From the NCBI GenBank assembly GCA_020186115.1, contig WSYJ01000060.1, positions 3,021,079 through 3,085,078 of the forward strand: DNA of 64,000 bases. Reading direction: 5' to 3'. The position numbers and the translations under genes are program-made. The DNA is from Histomonas meleagridis (lineage: Eukaryota > Parabasalia > Tritrichomonadida > Dientamoebidae). This document shows, in pieces, positions 20,560 through 33,100 of this stretch (its first letter is position 1; each line of letters starts with the position of its first letter). The notes under the pieces were generated by a model. The model saw only the letters and a program-made list of their open reading frames with translations. It had not been told where the DNA came from and did not search any database.

Positions 20560-21175
20560 ATGTTTGTTTTATAGTTATTAATTGTTATTTTTCAATATAA
20601 AATATTGTTTTTCAATTAACAATTAATGTACTGTTTCCGAGTTTTATATATATTCTGATTTCTCTGAGATATCGGCTGGTAATTAAGGCTACATCATTAT
20701 TTCTAAGATGACCCGCACCAGAAAAATATAATAATTTGTTTGCATTGATTTTGAGAAAGGGGAGTCAACACAATTTTTTCGATTAAAGCATATACGTTGG
20801 TTAAATTGTTTTGCGATTTATACACTGCTTTATACGCACAAAATAAAAATATTTTCATTTTATTCATTTACAGTTTTTTCTGTTGCTATTTGGCTTTCAA
20901 TTATACCAAAAGTGACTATAAGTACCAATTAAGTTGTAATGGCACATACTTTGATGTTTTCCTTTCCACTTTATTTTTTATTGCTGGTTATTAGAATAAA
21001 TTTTTACAGTTTGGGTATACCAATGTTTCAAATTTAAATGCTTTGATGTTTTGAGTCAGAGAACGTTAAACGATAAATTACAAGACTTTCTGTGCGGTTT
21101 TTATTGTCGGAAACGCGTGGTTACATTGAAAATTTTGTAATAAATTTCAAAAGGACGATAACCGCTCTCCAAAAA
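20560..21175. other. Noncoding gap upstream of the BspA-like gene
   Basis: 616 bp. A short hydrophobic open frame at 20797-20994 has no recognisable product and is not called. ACCGCTCTCC just before the BspA start may be part of its promoter. Confidence 0.5.
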
Positions 21176-24100
21176 ATGGTGGGAATTGCCTTTTATATCT
21201 TATTCGCATCATTTTCTTCCCAAACATTCATTAAAGAAAATTCCACTCTCATTTTGAGTGGAAGTGAATACATGTCAGGAGAATATAAGAATTACAAAGA
21301 CCTGACCAAATCTCTTATTATTTCTGATGAAGTCACCGAAATTCAAAGTGGAGCTTTCAAGAGATGGCTTTTACTTACTGATGTCAATATTGGAAATTCG
21401 GTTACTACAATCAAAGCAAATGCTTTTGAAGATTGTTTTAGTTTAGAATCTGTTGTTATTGGTGACAAGGTTGCAACTATTGAGAGCCTTGCGTTTTCCA
21501 AATGCGTATCTCTTCAAAGCTTCCAAGTTTCTAATAATAATCCAACTTACTCTTCTCAAAATGGAGTTATTTATGATAAAAGCATTACAACACTTTACTA
21601 CTATCCATTAGGCTTGAAGGGATCATTCGAAATTTCAAATACAGTTACAACAATTTCTAATTATTCATTTTATGGTTGCTCATATCTCGAGTCCATTACA
21701 TTCGGAACTGCTGTTGAAACAATTGGTAGCCATTCATTTGAGAAATGCTATAGATTAACATCTGTTTCTATTCCAGATACTGTTACTTCAATTGGTGAAT
21801 ATGCATTTTCAAATTGTTCACAAATTGCAACGTTTACAATTGGCTCAAAAGTTACGACGATAGGCGACTTTGCTCTCCAATTTTGTTATGCCCTCACAAC
21901 CATTACAATTCCCGATTCAGTAACAACACTTGGAGTCAATATATTATGTGGATGCTCAAGTTTGACAACTATTGTTGTATCCACAGGAAATACAGCTTTC
22001 GCTAATAATAATGGCGATGGAGTTCTATATAACAAAGACATCACAACTTTAGTTTCATTTCCAAATGGATTTTCCGGATCATTTGATATACCAACGACAG
22101 TTACAACAATTTCTAGTTATGCATTTCATAATTGTCAGAAATTAATATCAATTAATTTTGGAGCGAATGTTGAAACCATTGGTAATTATGCATTTTTCAA
22201 TTGCGTTGGCTTCACAAGTTTAGTTGTCACTGCGAAATCCATTGAAACATTTGCATTTTGTTATTGCACAGGTATAACAAGTCTTGAATTAACTACTGAA
22301 ACACTTGGAACACAAGCTTTTGGACAATGTTCGAAATTACAAACACTACAAATTCATGATGGATTAACAGAACTTTCAGAATTTGCATTTAGTCAATGCT
22401 CAAGTCTTACCCAAGTTACATTACCTAATACACTTACGAAAATTGGTTATTCAGCATTCCATTATTGTACACAATTACCGTCAATTGTAATTCCAAACTC
22501 AGTTTCAACAATTGATCGAAGTGTATTTTATGATTGTACTAACTTAGAATCTGTTACAATTGGTGAAGCTGTAACAACAATTGGTGATTATTCATTTTTC
22601 TTATGTATTAATTTAAAGAGTGTTGCAATTCCTAATTCAGTTACATCTATTGGTTCTTCTACATTTTCATATTGTAATAATTTACAAACTGTTACAATTG
22701 GAGATAATCTAGAAACAATTGGTTCTGGATCATTTGTAAATTGTGGAAACTTAACAAGTATTGAAGTATCTACAAACAATAACTACTTCACATCTATTAA
22801 TGGAATTTTATACGATAAAAACTTAGCAAAAATTATTTGTTATCCTGCTACAAAATCTGGTGAATATACAATTGAAAATGCAGTTACAACAATTGAATCA
22901 AATGCATTTTATTTATGTACTAAGTTAACATCAATAACTATTGGTGGGTTAGTTGAAACTATTGGTGATTATGCATTTTATCAATGTTCAAGTTTAACAA
23001 GTATTACTATTCCAAATTCAGTTACTTCAATTGGTATGTGTTCATTTGGATATTGTTCAAATTTAAATCCAATTACATTAGGTAATAATCTTCAAACAAT
23101 TTCAAATGATGTATTCATGGAATGTCAATCATTAACATCTATAACAATACCAAATACAGTTAAAACACTTGGAGATTCTTCATTTTATCATTGTTCTTCT
23201 TTAGAAACAATTCAATTATCAAATATTTTGGAAGGTATTAATGATTATTTGTTCTTTGGATGTATAAAATTATCAACAATTACAATTCCAGATACAGTTA
23301 AAACTATTGGAATTTGTTCATTTAAGAATTGTAATGGGTTAACTTCAATTACATTTGGTAATGCAATCGAAATTATTGATGAATCAGCATTTGAACAATG
23401 TATCAAATTAACAAATGTAAATATCGGTGGAACTGTTTCAACTATTGGAAATTATGCATTTTATTGTTGTCATGAAATTACAACCATTACTATTTCTACA
23501 TCAGTTACATCTCTTGGTAAATTTGCATTTTATCAATGTACAAAATTGGAAAGTGTTACAATTGAAGCAAATATTCCTGAAATTGGTGAATCTACATTCC
23601 ATAATTGTACATCATTAAAAGAAATGACAATACCAAATTCAGTTCAATCAATTGGTATTTCAGCATTTGAATATTGTACTAATTTATCAACAGTAACAAT
23701 TGGAACTACTGTTAATTTAATCGGTGAATCAGCATTTTCTTATTGTTATTCATTATCTCAAATTATAATTCCAAGTTCCGTTAAAACAATTGATGATGAA
23801 TCATTTAGAAATTGTTCTAATTTACAAACTATTACATTTAATGAAGGACTTGAAACAATTGGAGCTTATGCATTTATTAATTGTATTAAAGTATCACAAA
23901 TTACATTACCAAGTTCATTAATTACAATTAAAAATGATGCTTTCCATGAAAGTTCTAATTTAGTATCAATTTCTATTGGCCAAAATGTTCAAACAATTGG
24001 TTCATCAGCATTTTCATGTTGTGGAAACTTAGCAGAAATATCAATACCAAACTCAGTTACTTCATTAGGTGATTCAGTATTTTATAATTGTATTAATATA

Positions 24101-27100
24101 CAAAAGGCTGAAATCGGTCAAAATGTTAAATCTATTGGTAATTATTTGTTTTATTCATGTTCGAAATTAGTTAATATAATATTCCATGGTTCGATTGAAT
24201 CAATTGGTAAATCATCATTTGAATCTTGTACTCTATTAACTAATGCTGACTTTGGTGAAGCTGTTACCGTTATTGGAGATTATGCATTTTATGAATGTAT
24301 GGCTTTAATATCATCAATTAAATTACCAAATATTATATCATTAGGTAAATATGCATTTTATAGATGTACTGCTTTAACTTCCGTTGAATTAGGTAATGGT
24401 TTAACAATTATTGATTCAAATGCATTTGCAAGATGTTTAGGATTAACAAGTATTGTTGTTCCTAATAGTGTTAAAACTATTGGTGATCATGCATTTCATC
24501 TTTGTTCTTATTTAGCATCAATTACTATGGGTGAAAATGTTGAATCTATTGGAAGTTCTGCATTTTTCCATAATATTAGATTAAGTCAAATTCATTTTCC
24601 AAACAAACTTAATTTTATTGGTTATGATGCATTTTTCTTGTGCGCTATTTTGACAAATATTACTATTCCAAATTCTGTTACATTTATTGATAAAGATGCA
24701 TTCCGTCAATGTAAAATGATCAAAACTATTGTAATGGGTTCGAATGTTAGAATTATTAGAGATGGAGCATTTTCATCATGTTCTTCATTATCAAGTATTG
24801 TGTTACCAGATACACTTCAAACATTAGGAAGTTTAGTGTTTAGTTATTGTCAAAATCTTGAAACGATTAAATTAGGTACATCATTGACAACTATTGGTGA
24901 GAAAGCATTTTATGAATGTTCTAAATTAACGAGTATTGAACTTCCTAATTTAGTTACAAGCATTAATTCATATTCATTTTATAAATGTTTATCATTAAGT
25001 AATATTAATATATTAGGTAATATTGTAAATATTGGAGAATATTCATTTTATCATTGTGAAAAATTGACGAGTATTACATTACCATCAAGTGTTGGAATCA
25101 TTAGTGAAACGCAAGTCTTTTCAGGATGTTATTCATTACGAAATATTAATATTGATAATAATAATAATAATTATAGTAATTATAATAATGATGGAGTTCT
25201 TTATGACAAAGGAATTACGAAAATCCTTTATTATCCTATTGGTAATGAACGAAGTACATATACACTTCCAAATACTATTGAAATTATTAATAGTTTTTCA
25301 TTTTCATCATCATGTACATTAAATACTATTAATATTAATTCAGAATCTCAACTTCAACGAATTAATGAATATTCATTTTATAATATTTCAACATTAACAA
25401 GTCTTTCACTTCCTAATTCAGTTACATATATTGGTATTTCATCATTTAATATGTGTCCACGTCTTTCAACATTAACACTTGGCAATCAAATCACGACAAT
25501 TGAAAAGAGTGCATTTTCATCATGCAGCTCAATTGTTTCTATTTCACTTCCTAACTCTGTTACAACCATTGGCGATACTGCATTCCAATTCTGTTCATCA
25601 TTAGAAACCATTACATTAAGTTCAAACCTTCGAATTCTTGGCACAGAAGTATTCACAAGTTGCAGAAAATTACGAAGTATTTCTATTCCACAACAAATTA
25701 CAGGCATTCCAGATCGTCTTCTTCGTAACTGCAATGATTTAGAACGTGTTACTCTTGGAACTAATATTGTATCAATTGGAACAGGTTCATTCTATCAATG
25801 TAATAATTTGCAATATATTACAATACCAACTACTGTCCAAACAATTGGTAGTGAAGCATTTTACAAGTGCTATAAACTTGAAGAACTTACATTAAATAAC
25901 GTTCGTAGCATTGGTTCCTCAGCATTTTATGAATGTTTTAATTTGACACGATTATCAATGGCGGGAACACTTACAAGTATTCCAAAACAAGCATTTTATG
26001 AATGTTATAACATTAATGGAATTACATTACCAGACACTGTACAAACTATTGATGATGAAGCATTTTATTTCTGCCGAAGTTTAACAACTATTAAAATGAA
26101 TTCAGTCACATCAATAGGCAAAGATGCTTTCAGTATGTGCACAAAAGTCACAACTATTGAGTTAGGAAACAGTGTTACAACTATCAAAGATGAAGCATTT
26201 TCATCATGTTCACAAGTCAGTAACATTGTACTTCCAAATACACTTCAAACATTAGGAAGTTTAGTGTTTAGTTATTGTCAAAATCTTGAAACGATTAAAT
26301 TAGGTACATCATTAACAACTATTGGTGAGAAAGCATTTTATGAATGTTCTAAATTAACGAGTATTGAACTTCCTAATTTAGTTACAAGCATTAATTCATA
26401 TTCATTTTATAAATGTTTATCATTAAGTAATATTAATATATTAGGTAATATTGTAAATATTGGAGAATATTCATTTTATCATTGTGAAAAATTGACGAGT
26501 ATTACATTACCATCAAGTGTTGGAATCATTAGTGAAACGCAAGTCTTTTCAGGATGTTATTCATTACGAAATATTAATATTGATAATAATAATAATAATT
26601 ATAGTAATTATAATAATGATGGAGTTCTTTATGACAAAGGAATTACGAAAATCCTTTATTATCCTATTGGTAATGAACGAAGTACATATACACTTCCAAA
26701 TACTATTGAAATTATTAATAGTTTTTCATTTTCATCATCATGTACATTAAATACTATTAATATTAATTCAGAATCTCAACTTCAACGAATTAATGAATAT
26801 TCATTTTATAATATTTCAACATTAACAAGTCTTTCACTTCCTAATTCAGTTACATATATTGGTATTTCATCATTTAATATGTGTCCACGTCTTTCAACAT
26901 TAACACTTGGCAATCAAATCACGACAATTGAAAAGAGTGCATTTTCATCATGCAGCTCAATTGTTTCTATTTCACTTCCTAACTCTGTTACAACCATTGG
27001 CAACTGCGCATTCCAATTCTGTTCATCATTAGAAAATATTACATTAAGTTCAAATCTTCGAAGTCTTGGCACAGAAGTATTTTCGCAATGTATTAAACTA

Positions 27101-27715
27101 CGAACAATTTCCATTCCAAACCAAATCACAAGCATTCCGGATTATCTCTTCTACAAATGTAGCAGTTTGGAATCCATTGACATTAATGAAAATGTTCTTT
27201 CACTTGGAATGAGTGTATTTTATGAATGTTCATCACTTACAAATGTTACAATTCCAAACAAGGTAACATCTATTGGTGGTTCGGCCTTTTATAAATGCGT
27301 AAATCTTTCCACCGTAACTATTGGCGAAAATGTTACATCGATTTCGTCACGCGCATTTTATAACTGCACATCGCTCAAATGTATCTATTACAACGGTATC
27401 AGTGAGCCCACGACAATTGCAACTGATGCATTCTATGGCATCCACTCATCTGTTGTGATGACACCCGAGTCATATAACGGCAATAGCTTCGCTCAACTAA
27501 ATGTATCAAAGGGTGTAACAATTAACGAATGCATCGAGAGCAGCAGCAGCAGCAAGTCAAAGAATTACGGAGTACTTATCGGAGTGCCAATCGCTGTCGC
27601 TGTGGTCATCATCGGAATTGTTGTGGGAGTGGTCATCTATTTGAAGAGAAAGAAGAACGTGGAAATGACATCGGTCGATATGAACGAACCTGCAATTATA
27701 AAGGCGCTGATTTAA
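21176..27715 (+). CDS. BspA-like leucine-rich-repeat surface protein
   Basis: 2,179 residues from the ATG at 21176, the first ATG of the frame. A signal-peptide-like start (MVGIAFYILFASFSS) precedes about 85 repeats of ~23 residues (xxIxxxAFxxCxxLxxIxIPxS-type, LRR_5/BspA class). A Ser-rich stretch follows, then one membrane span (VLIGVPIAVAVVIIGIVVGV) and the tail LKRKKNVEMTS. Trichomonad BspA-like proteins are surface-displayed adhesion or host-binding candidates. Residues ~1213-1465 and ~1689-1941 are near-identical copies, from a 760-bp duplication. Insertions with a GxLYDKxxTxLxxYP motif interrupt the repeat run at intervals, as in bacterial BspA. Confidence 0.9.
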   Translation: MVGIAFYILFASFSSQTFIKENSTLILSGSEYMSGEYKNYKDLTKSLIISDEVTEIQSGAFKRWLLLTDVNIGNSVTTIKANAFEDCFSLESVVIGDKVATIESLAFSKCVSLQSFQVSNNNPTYSSQNGVIYDKSITTLYYYPLGLKGSFEISNTVTTISNYSFYGCSYLESITFGTAVETIGSHSFEKCYRLTSVSIPDTVTSIGEYAFSNCSQIATFTIGSKVTTIGDFALQFCYALTTITIPDSVTTLGVNILCGCSSLTTIVVSTGNTAFANNNGDGVLYNKDITTLVSFPNGFSGSFDIPTTVTTISSYAFHNCQKLISINFGANVETIGNYAFFNCVGFTSLVVTAKSIETFAFCYCTGITSLELTTETLGTQAFGQCSKLQTLQIHDGLTELSEFAFSQCSSLTQVTLPNTLTKIGYSAFHYCTQLPSIVIPNSVSTIDRSVFYDCTNLESVTIGEAVTTIGDYSFFLCINLKSVAIPNSVTSIGSSTFSYCNNLQTVTIGDNLETIGSGSFVNCGNLTSIEVSTNNNYFTSINGILYDKNLAKIICYPATKSGEYTIENAVTTIESNAFYLCTKLTSITIGGLVETIGDYAFYQCSSLTSITIPNSVTSIGMCSFGYCSNLNPITLGNNLQTISNDVFMECQSLTSITIPNTVKTLGDSSFYHCSSLETIQLSNILEGINDYLFFGCIKLSTITIPDTVKTIGICSFKNCNGLTSITFGNAIEIIDESAFEQCIKLTNVNIGGTVSTIGNYAFYCCHEITTITISTSVTSLGKFAFYQCTKLESVTIEANIPEIGESTFHNCTSLKEMTIPNSVQSIGISAFEYCTNLSTVTIGTTVNLIGESAFSYCYSLSQIIIPSSVKTIDDESFRNCSNLQTITFNEGLETIGAYAFINCIKVSQITLPSSLITIKNDAFHESSNLVSISIGQNVQTIGSSAFSCCGNLAEISIPNSVTSLGDSVFYNCINIQKAEIGQNVKSIGNYLFYSCSKLVNIIFHGSIESIGKSSFESCTLLTNADFGEAVTVIGDYAFYECMALISSIKLPNIISLGKYAFYRCTALTSVELGNGLTIIDSNAFARCLGLTSIVVPNSVKTIGDHAFHLCSYLASITMGENVESIGSSAFFHNIRLSQIHFPNKLNFIGYDAFFLCAILTNITIPNSVTFIDKDAFRQCKMIKTIVMGSNVRIIRDGAFSSCSSLSSIVLPDTLQTLGSLVFSYCQNLETIKLGTSLTTIGEKAFYECSKLTSIELPNLVTSINSYSFYKCLSLSNINILGNIVNIGEYSFYHCEKLTSITLPSSVGIISETQVFSGCYSLRNINIDNNNNNYSNYNNDGVLYDKGITKILYYPIGNERSTYTLPNTIEIINSFSFSSSCTLNTININSESQLQRINEYSFYNISTLTSLSLPNSVTYIGISSFNMCPRLSTLTLGNQITTIEKSAFSSCSSIVSISLPNSVTTIGDTAFQFCSSLETITLSSNLRILGTEVFTSCRKLRSISIPQQITGIPDRLLRNCNDLERVTLGTNIVSIGTGSFYQCNNLQYITIPTTVQTIGSEAFYKCYKLEELTLNNVRSIGSSAFYECFNLTRLSMAGTLTSIPKQAFYECYNINGITLPDTVQTIDDEAFYFCRSLTTIKMNSVTSIGKDAFSMCTKVTTIELGNSVTTIKDEAFSSCSQVSNIVLPNTLQTLGSLVFSYCQNLETIKLGTSLTTIGEKAFYECSKLTSIELPNLVTSINSYSFYKCLSLSNINILGNIVNIGEYSFYHCEKLTSITLPSSVGIISETQVFSGCYSLRNINIDNNNNNYSNYNNDGVLYDKGITKILYYPIGNERSTYTLPNTIEIINSFSFSSSCTLNTININSESQLQRINEYSFYNISTLTSLSLPNSVTYIGISSFNMCPRLSTLTLGNQITTIEKSAFSSCSSIVSISLPNSVTTIGNCAFQFCSSLENITLSSNLRSLGTEVFSQCIKLRTISIPNQITSIPDYLFYKCSSLESIDINENVLSLGMSVFYECSSLTNVTIPNKVTSIGGSAFYKCVNLSTVTIGENVTSISSRAFYNCTSLKCIYYNGISEPTTIATDAFYGIHSSVVMTPESYNGNSFAQLNVSKGVTINECIESSSSSKSKNYGVLIGVPIAVAVVIIGIVVGVVIYLKRKKNVEMTSVDMNEPAIIKALI
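24812..25571 (+). repeat. Internal BspA duplication, copy 1
   Basis: Nearly base-for-base identical to 26240-26999, 1,428 bp downstream; only isolated substitutions seen (for example TCATTGACA against TCATTAACA). Boundaries are abrupt at both ends, where ATACTGC becomes AACTGCGC. Confidence 0.92.
26240..26999 (+). repeat. Internal BspA duplication, copy 2
   Basis: Second copy of 24812-25571. Reading frame and repeat register are kept, so the duplication adds whole leucine-rich repeats to the ectodomain. Confidence 0.92.
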
Positions 27716-27871
27716 GAGAAAATAGTAAAAAATTCGTCAAATTAAATCATTTGCAATGTTTTGTAAATTGAAACTTTTGAAATGTTTAAAAAAACGAAAT
27801 GTACATAAAAATGAATTTCTTATTCTGATGTGGTCATTAATTAATGAGTAATGTTGTAAAACAGAAAATTG

Positions 27872-28665
27872 GTTAGGAAGTGAAATAGAAACAATTGAGC
27901 TGCATGATGAAAATGCACTCTTTTCAATTGTCGTGATTTGATTGCCAAGTGTTAATGTTGAAAGACGTGGACACATATTAAATGATGAAATACCAATATA
28001 TGTAACTGAATTAGGGAAGTGAAAGACTTGTTAATGTTGAAATATTATAAAATGAATATTCATTAATTCGTTGAAGTTGAGATTCTGAATTAATATTAAT
28101 AGTATTTAATGTACATGATGATGAAAATGAAAAACTATTAATAATTTCAATAGTATTTGGAAGTGTATATGTACTTCGTTCATTACCAATAGGATAATAA
28201 AGGATTTTCGTAATTCCTTTGTCATAAAGAACTCCATCATTATTATAATTACTATAATTATTATTATTATTATCAATATTAATATTTCGTAATGAATAAC
28301 ATCCTGAAAAGACTTGCGTTTCACTAATGATTCCAACACTTGATGGTAATGTAATACTCGTCAATTTTTCACAATGATAAAATGAATATTCTCCAATATT
28401 TACAATATTACCTAATATATTAATATTACTTAATGATAAACATTTATAAAATGAATATGAATTAATGCTTGTAACTAAATTAGGAAGTTCAATACTCGTT
28501 AATTTAGAACATTCATAAAATGCTTTCTCACCAATAGTTGTTAATGATGTACCTAATTTAATCGTTTCAAGATTTTGACAATAACTAAACACTGAATTTC
28601 CTAATGTTTGAAGTGTATTTGGAATAATAATTTTTTGTAATTCACAAAATGTTGCTGATTTGATC
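27872..28665 (-). pseudogene. Inverted partial BspA copy, frameshifted
   Basis: The minus strand carries a third copy of the same ~750-bp block, from PNTLQTLG near 28640 to SIVSISLPN at 27872. It has no signal peptide and no membrane anchor. A single extra C in CTTCCCTAATTC near 28015 shifts the frame (CTTCCTAATTC in the intact gene). It lies tail-to-tail with the BspA gene, about 160 bp from its stop. Very high identity points to recent copying or gene conversion. Confidence 0.85.
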
Positions 28666-28892
28666 CATATTAATTTAAAGTTAAAAATTAAAAAAAAAAA
28701 CAAAAATGTTTCGCTTTAATTTTTGTTAATTTATTCATAATTAACAAATGCTTCTCTAAATTCTGTTGTTATTAATATGTTCACAAGTAGAAGACAATTT
28801 GCAAACTGTAAAAGTGACAAAATAAAGTCTTTTTCGCAATTAACGTTGATTAAACGGCCTTGAGACGGTTTCGATTGTGGCGACATTTTTGA

Positions 28893-29468
28893 ATGAGCTT
28901 GTTCCATAAAGTTGTGTTTGTTGGTGATTCTGGAGCAGGTAAAACATCAATCATCAATAAATTTACTCAGATATCAGGAACTCCAGTTCCAACAATTACT
29001 GCAACATCGGTTCAATGTATTGTTCATTTGCCAGAACAAGATGTAACACTAAATGTTTGGGATACTGCTGGCCAAGATGACTACAAATGCCTTATTCCTA
29101 TTTATGCTAAAGGAGCAATGGTTGCAGTCATTGTTTTTGATAAAACTTCAGAAGAATCCTTCAATAGTCTTAGAAATTGGGTAAACTTCATAAGAGAATC
29201 AGTTGGCCAGCTTGGAATTATTGTTGTAGGTAACAAAGAAGATTTGCCTGCTGTAATTTCATTCAACCAAGGAATTGGTTTTGCTGATCAAAACGATGCC
29301 CAATTTATCGAAACATCTGCTGAAACAGGAACCAACGTTGATTTGTTATTTTCTACAATTGCAAATCTTGTTTTAGAACAAGAAAAATTATCAGATAAAA
29401 AAGAGGATAATGGTGTTGATTTAAAAGCACCCCAAAATGAAGATAAAAAGAAAGGCTGCTGCAAGTGA
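28893..29468 (+). CDS. Rab-family small GTPase
   Basis: 191 residues. P-loop GDSGAGKTS at residues 11-19, WDTAGQD near 53-59, GNKED near 115, ETSAETG near 145, and a charged tail ending KKGCCK with the Cys pair used for prenylation. The effector loop (TPVPTITATS) departs from the usual Rab sequence, suggesting a lineage-specific Rab. Upstream sequence has AACGGC and ACGGTT, part of the recurring Myb-like promoter pattern. It acts on vesicle membranes; specific route unknown. Confidence 0.92.
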   Translation: MSLFHKVVFVGDSGAGKTSIINKFTQISGTPVPTITATSVQCIVHLPEQDVTLNVWDTAGQDDYKCLIPIYAKGAMVAVIVFDKTSEESFNSLRNWVNFIRESVGQLGIIVVGNKEDLPAVISFNQGIGFADQNDAQFIETSAETGTNVDLLFSTIANLVLEQEKLSDKKEDNGVDLKAPQNEDKKKGCCK

Positions 29469-30121
29469 ATACTGAGTTTATGTATTAAAAGCATGCTTAA
29501 ACATTTCTGATTTCATTTGTTTCAAACGATATATTTTTGAATCATGTTTCTGTGGTTTATGAACGTTTGACAGTTTCGGAACGTTATTTCGATACATCTT
29601 TGGAAGATTCAAATTACAAATAGCTTCCTGCGATTAAATTAACCTCATTGACTTGTCCTCAGTTACGCTTGGTGTTTTGTATTTTTGATATTTAATTGAA
29701 CATCAAAATTCCTACTTTCTTCAAAAAAACATCTTTAACGATAGAATCAAATGAATGAGTCATCATCGGATTTATATTCAAAAACTGATGTGTTTGGGAA
29801 ACCTTTCTGAAACCACTTTATATTCGGAAACGAAGGAAAGGAGCAAAAACCTTTTACAATATCATATTCATTAATCAATTTTTATTAATGTAATATGAGT
29901 TAGTATTGATCCCTCTGTTGAAAAATGATCATATTGTTGTTGAATTTTATGGTAATTCTTATGAAGTATTCCATCTGTAGAAATGGTAATTGAATACAAA
30001 AAGCAGTTATTGGAACTTCTTATCGTTGCCATAATTCTGAGAATTTTTTCGTGCTTAAGAACATTTGAATGAAAATAAGATGTGAACAAATTTGAATGAA
30101 AAAGCAAATGTCAGTTTTCGT
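29469..30121. other. Noncoding gap with recurring element copy B
   Basis: 650 bp. 29735-29800 is copy B of the ACGATAGA...TATTCAAAA...TTTGGGAAA element, ~320 bp before the coiled-coil start. It includes TAACGATA, which equals the Myb recognition element known from T. vaginalis promoters. Nothing else seen. Confidence 0.55.
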
Positions 30122-33100
30122 ATGAGCTTTTTCTCGAATTTGTTCAAAAAAGAAGAGGCCCAACAACCTCCGCCTAATCACGATAATCAAGCAAAACCAG
30201 AGGAAAATGGTTCTCAAATTCAAGAACTTCAAAAGCAAGTTGACTATTATAAACAAAGGTCACTTACAGATGAAGAACTAAACGAATTCGAAATGCTGCG
30301 TACGCAGAAAAAGTTATTTAGTGCCGAGATAGATCAACTTAACGAAGCTTTAGACAAGAAGCAAAGTGAAATAGATTCCTTAAACAAGCAAAATGAGGAA
30401 ATAACAAATAGTGTTCGAACAGAAATTGAAGCTGTACAAAACCAAGTTGAAACAATAATGAAAACAAAGCAATCCGAAATCGAAAATCTTCAAAAGCAAA
30501 TCAAAGATTTACAGAGTTCTAAACCATCAGAAGGAGGACAAAGTGTTCCATCTGAAACAAATAGTGCTGAAATAGAATCATTACAAAACAAAATCAAAGA
30601 ATTGCAACATGATAAAGAAACTGAAATACAAAAACTTCAAACACAACTTTCTGAATCAGAGACAACGAAACGCACTGAAATTGATAGTCTTCAAAAGAAA
30701 ATTGAAGAAATTACAAATGACAAGCAAACTGAGATTGATTCATTACAGAAACAAATTGAAGAAATAACAAATAATAAACAAAATGAAATTAATTCATTAC
30801 AAAAGAAAATTGAAGAATTAGCAAATAATGAAAAAACTGAAATTAATGAGTTCCAAACGAAAATCGAAGAAATAGCAAAGGAAAAACAAAATGAAATCAA
30901 TGAATTACAAAAGAGAATCGAAGAATTAACAAAAGAAAAGCAAACAGAAAATGAAAAACTGCAAAAGAAAATCGAAGAACTAATGAACACTCAAGCAAAT
31001 GAATCAGGAGCACTTCAAAGTCAATTAACTGAATTACATAAGCAAATCGAAGAATTAACAAATAGTAAACAAATGGAAACAGAAAAACTAAATAAACAAA
31101 TTGAAGAAATTACAAACAATAAACAAAATGAAATTAATGAATTAAATAAACAAATTGAAGAAATTACAAATAACAAACAAAATGAAATTAATGAATTACA
31201 AAAGAAAATCGAAGAAATACAAAATAATAAACAAAATGAAATTGATACATTACAAAAACGTATTGAAGAATTAACTAATAATCAATCATCAGAAGCAAAT
31301 GCATTACAAAGTAAAATTGATGAATTACAAAATCAAATTAATGAAATAACAAATAATAAACAATCGGAAATCGATTCATTACATAAACAAATTGAAGAAT
31401 TACAAAACAATAAACAAAATGAAGTTAATTCATTACAAAATCAAATTAATGACTTAACAAACAGTAGACAAAATGAAATTAATGAATTAAAGAAACAAAT
31501 CGAAGAAACGACAAATAACAAACAATCAGAGATTGATTCATTACATAAACAAATTGAAGAATTAGGAAATACAAAACAAAATGAAATCAATGAATTAAAT
31601 AAACAAATTGAAGAATTAACAAATAATAAACAAAAAGAAATTAATGAATTAAAGAAACAAATTGAAGAATTAACAAATAATAAACAAAATGAAATTAATG
31701 AATTACATAATCAAATTGAAGAATTACAAAATAATAAACAAATGGAAACAGAGAAATTAAATAAACAAATTGAAGAAATTACAAATAACAAACAAAATGA
31801 AATTAATTCATTACAAAGAAAAATCGAAGAAATTACAAATAATAAACAAAACGAAATTAATTCATTACAAGGTCAACTTGAAGAACTTTCAAATAGAAAA
31901 CGAATTGAAATTGATGAATTACAAAAACGTATTGAAGATCTTGCAGATGGTAAACAATCTGAAGCAGGCGCATTACAACTTCAAATTGTTGAATTACATA
32001 AACAAATCGATGAGATAACAAGTAATAAACAAAATGAAATTAGACAACTTAATAAACATATCGAAGAATTAAATGATGAAAAGAATACAATGGAAGAAAA
32101 TCATCGAAAACAAATCGATGATATTAATAAATCGAAATCAAATGAAATCGAAGAACTTACAAATGCAAAGCAAATAGAAATTAATAACTTAAAGAAACAA
32201 AACGAAGAATTAAATACAGCTAAAGAAACATCAGAAAATGAATACAAGAAACAGATTGAAGAATTAAATAACTCTAAAACAGCTTCAGAAAATGAATATA
32301 AGAAACAAATCGAAGAATTAAATACTTCTAAAACAAATGCAATTGAAGAACTTACAAATGCAAAGCAAACGGAAATTGATCAACTTAAACAACAAATTGA
32401 AGAATTAGGTAGTAATAAACAATCAGAAATCGATAACTTAAAGAAACAGAACGAAGAATTAAACGCATCTAAAGTAACAGCAGAAGAAGAATTAAAGAAA
32501 CAGATGGAAGAATTAGGCAACAACAAACAAAATGAAATTGATAACTTAAAGAAACAGAACGAAGAATTAAACGCAGCTAAAGAAGCATCAGAAAATGAAT
32601 ATAAGAAACAAATTGAAGAGTTAAATGCAGCCAAAGTTTCGGCGATTGAAGAACTAACAAACACCAAACAAAATGAAATTGAACAACTCAAACAACAAAT
32701 CGAACAAATCAATTCAGCCAAAGCGGCATCAGAAAGTGAACTACATAAACAAATTGAAGAACTCTCTAATGCAAAAGCATCAGAAAGTGATGTTGTAAAT
32801 CTCAAACAAAATGAAATTAATTCTCTTAAGCAACAGATCGAAGAAATCAACAATTCTAAAACAGCATTAGAAAGCGAATTACATAAACAGATCGAAGAAC
32901 TCAATAATTCTAAAGCAGCAGCAGAAGAAGAATTAAAGAAACAAATCGAAGAATTAAAGAACTCTAAAACTGCTTCAGAAGAAGAATTAAAGAAACAAAT
33001 TGAAGAATTAAGTGCATCTAAAGCAGCAGCAGAAGAAGAGCATAAGAAACAGATCGAAGAATTAAAGAACTCTAAAACTGCTTCAGAAGAAGAATTAAAG

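Noticed and set aside
20797-20994. 65-codon hydrophobic open frame in the gap before the BspA gene
   Set aside because: No homology, low-complexity and Phe/Tyr-rich by AT composition, no promoter motif; likely chance.
25089-25322. 77-codon frame repeated at 25089, 26517 and, inverted, at 28106
   Set aside because: It is the same alternative-frame shadow in all three copies of the BspA cassette.
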